Below, piece by piece: positions 5,824-5,925 of a DNA stretch of 5,925 bases; position 1 is the stretch's first letter, and the number at the start of each line of letters is the position of its first letter. The position numbers and the translations under genes are program-made. A model generated the notes under the pieces. It did not search any database and was not told the DNA's origin. It saw only the letters and a list, made by a program, of their open reading frames with translations. This DNA comes from Prevotellaceae bacterium (GTDB taxonomy: Bacteria; Bacteroidota; Bacteroidia; Bacteroidales; UBA932): NCBI GenBank assembly GCA_031287815.1, contig JAITSM010000031.1:1-5925 (forward strand), given 5' to 3'.

Positions 5824-5840
5824 TGCTGCGAAGCAGCACA
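5822..5840. other. 8-bp hairpin with GAA triloop at the tract border
   Basis: tgtgctgc (5822-5829) pairs perfectly with gcagcaca (5833-5840) around gaa. The core 5828-5834 is GCGAAGC, the heptanucleotide known for forming an exceptionally stable DNA mini-hairpin. The right arm is the first unit of the pentamer tract, so any later unit could substitute in pairing. Confidence 0.6.
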
Positions 5841-5925
5841 GCACAGCACAGCACAGCACAGCACAGCACAGCACAGCACAGCACAGCACAGCACAGCACA
5901 GCACAGCACAGCACAGCACAGCACA
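5834..5925. repeat. Pentanucleotide (AGCAC)n microsatellite, open at the right edge
   Basis: A perfect period-5 tract of 92 bp, at least 18 units, with no interruptions and running off the window. None of the reading frames on either strand contains a stop within the repeat: plus cycles A-Q-H-S-T, minus C-A-V-L-C. The perfection implies recent expansion or ongoing slippage. The true length cannot be known here, and the window end may simply be an assembly break in the repeat. Confidence 0.95.

Noticed and set aside
5732..5914. Minus-strand 60-codon frame beginning with a CCAVL repeat
   Set aside because: It exists only because the pentamer has no stop codon in any frame; its non-repeat part shows no recognisable domain and it lacks a promoter on that strand.
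5834..5925. Repetitive tract considered as a CRISPR array
   Set aside because: Pure 5-bp period with no spacers.

Overview
The window looks like a piece of a Bacteroidetes (probably Bacteroidales) chromosome. Three perfect copies of the phylum-specific -7 promoter element TAnnTTTG sit in the intergenic DNA. Clear Shine-Dalgarno sequences are absent, and intergenic DNA is AT-rich while the coding DNA is more GC-rich. Both proteins read like members of that phylum. This taxonomic call is inference; no rRNA is present.

Layout: positions 1-469 hold no convincing gene. They contain a boxA-like motif (63-74), a rod-shaped inverted repeat of about 108 bp (170-277), a leftward promoter (320-349) and two facing arrays of 7-bp repeats (385-477), the second of which supplies the uvrA stop codon. 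Positions 470-3322 (minus) encode UvrA, the damage-recognition ATPase of nucleotide excision repair. After a 50-bp gap, 3373-5451 (minus) encodes a single-chain ADP-forming acetate/acyl-CoA ligase. Both genes read leftwards with no promoter-like sequence seen between them, so they are probably co-transcribed, ligase first, from a TACCTTTG promoter at 5485-5492. Positions 5452-5925 carry three unrelated kinds of repeat (a ~35-bp degenerate tandem repeat, a second heptamer array, and a pentamer tract running off the right edge) plus a well-formed rightward promoter (5675-5705) for something outside the window.

The two genes have no obvious functional link: one repairs DNA, the other makes ATP from acyl-CoA thioesters. 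Neither is a new system. The unusual material is the repeats and structures: a 32-bp sequence repeated identically on both sides of the gene pair, a segment of uvrA duplicated out of frame and retained in the coding sequence, a possible structured RNA left of uvrA, and a promoter-linked (AGCAC)n tract that could act as a slippage switch. I see no CRISPR array, transposase, tRNA, rRNA or known defence gene.
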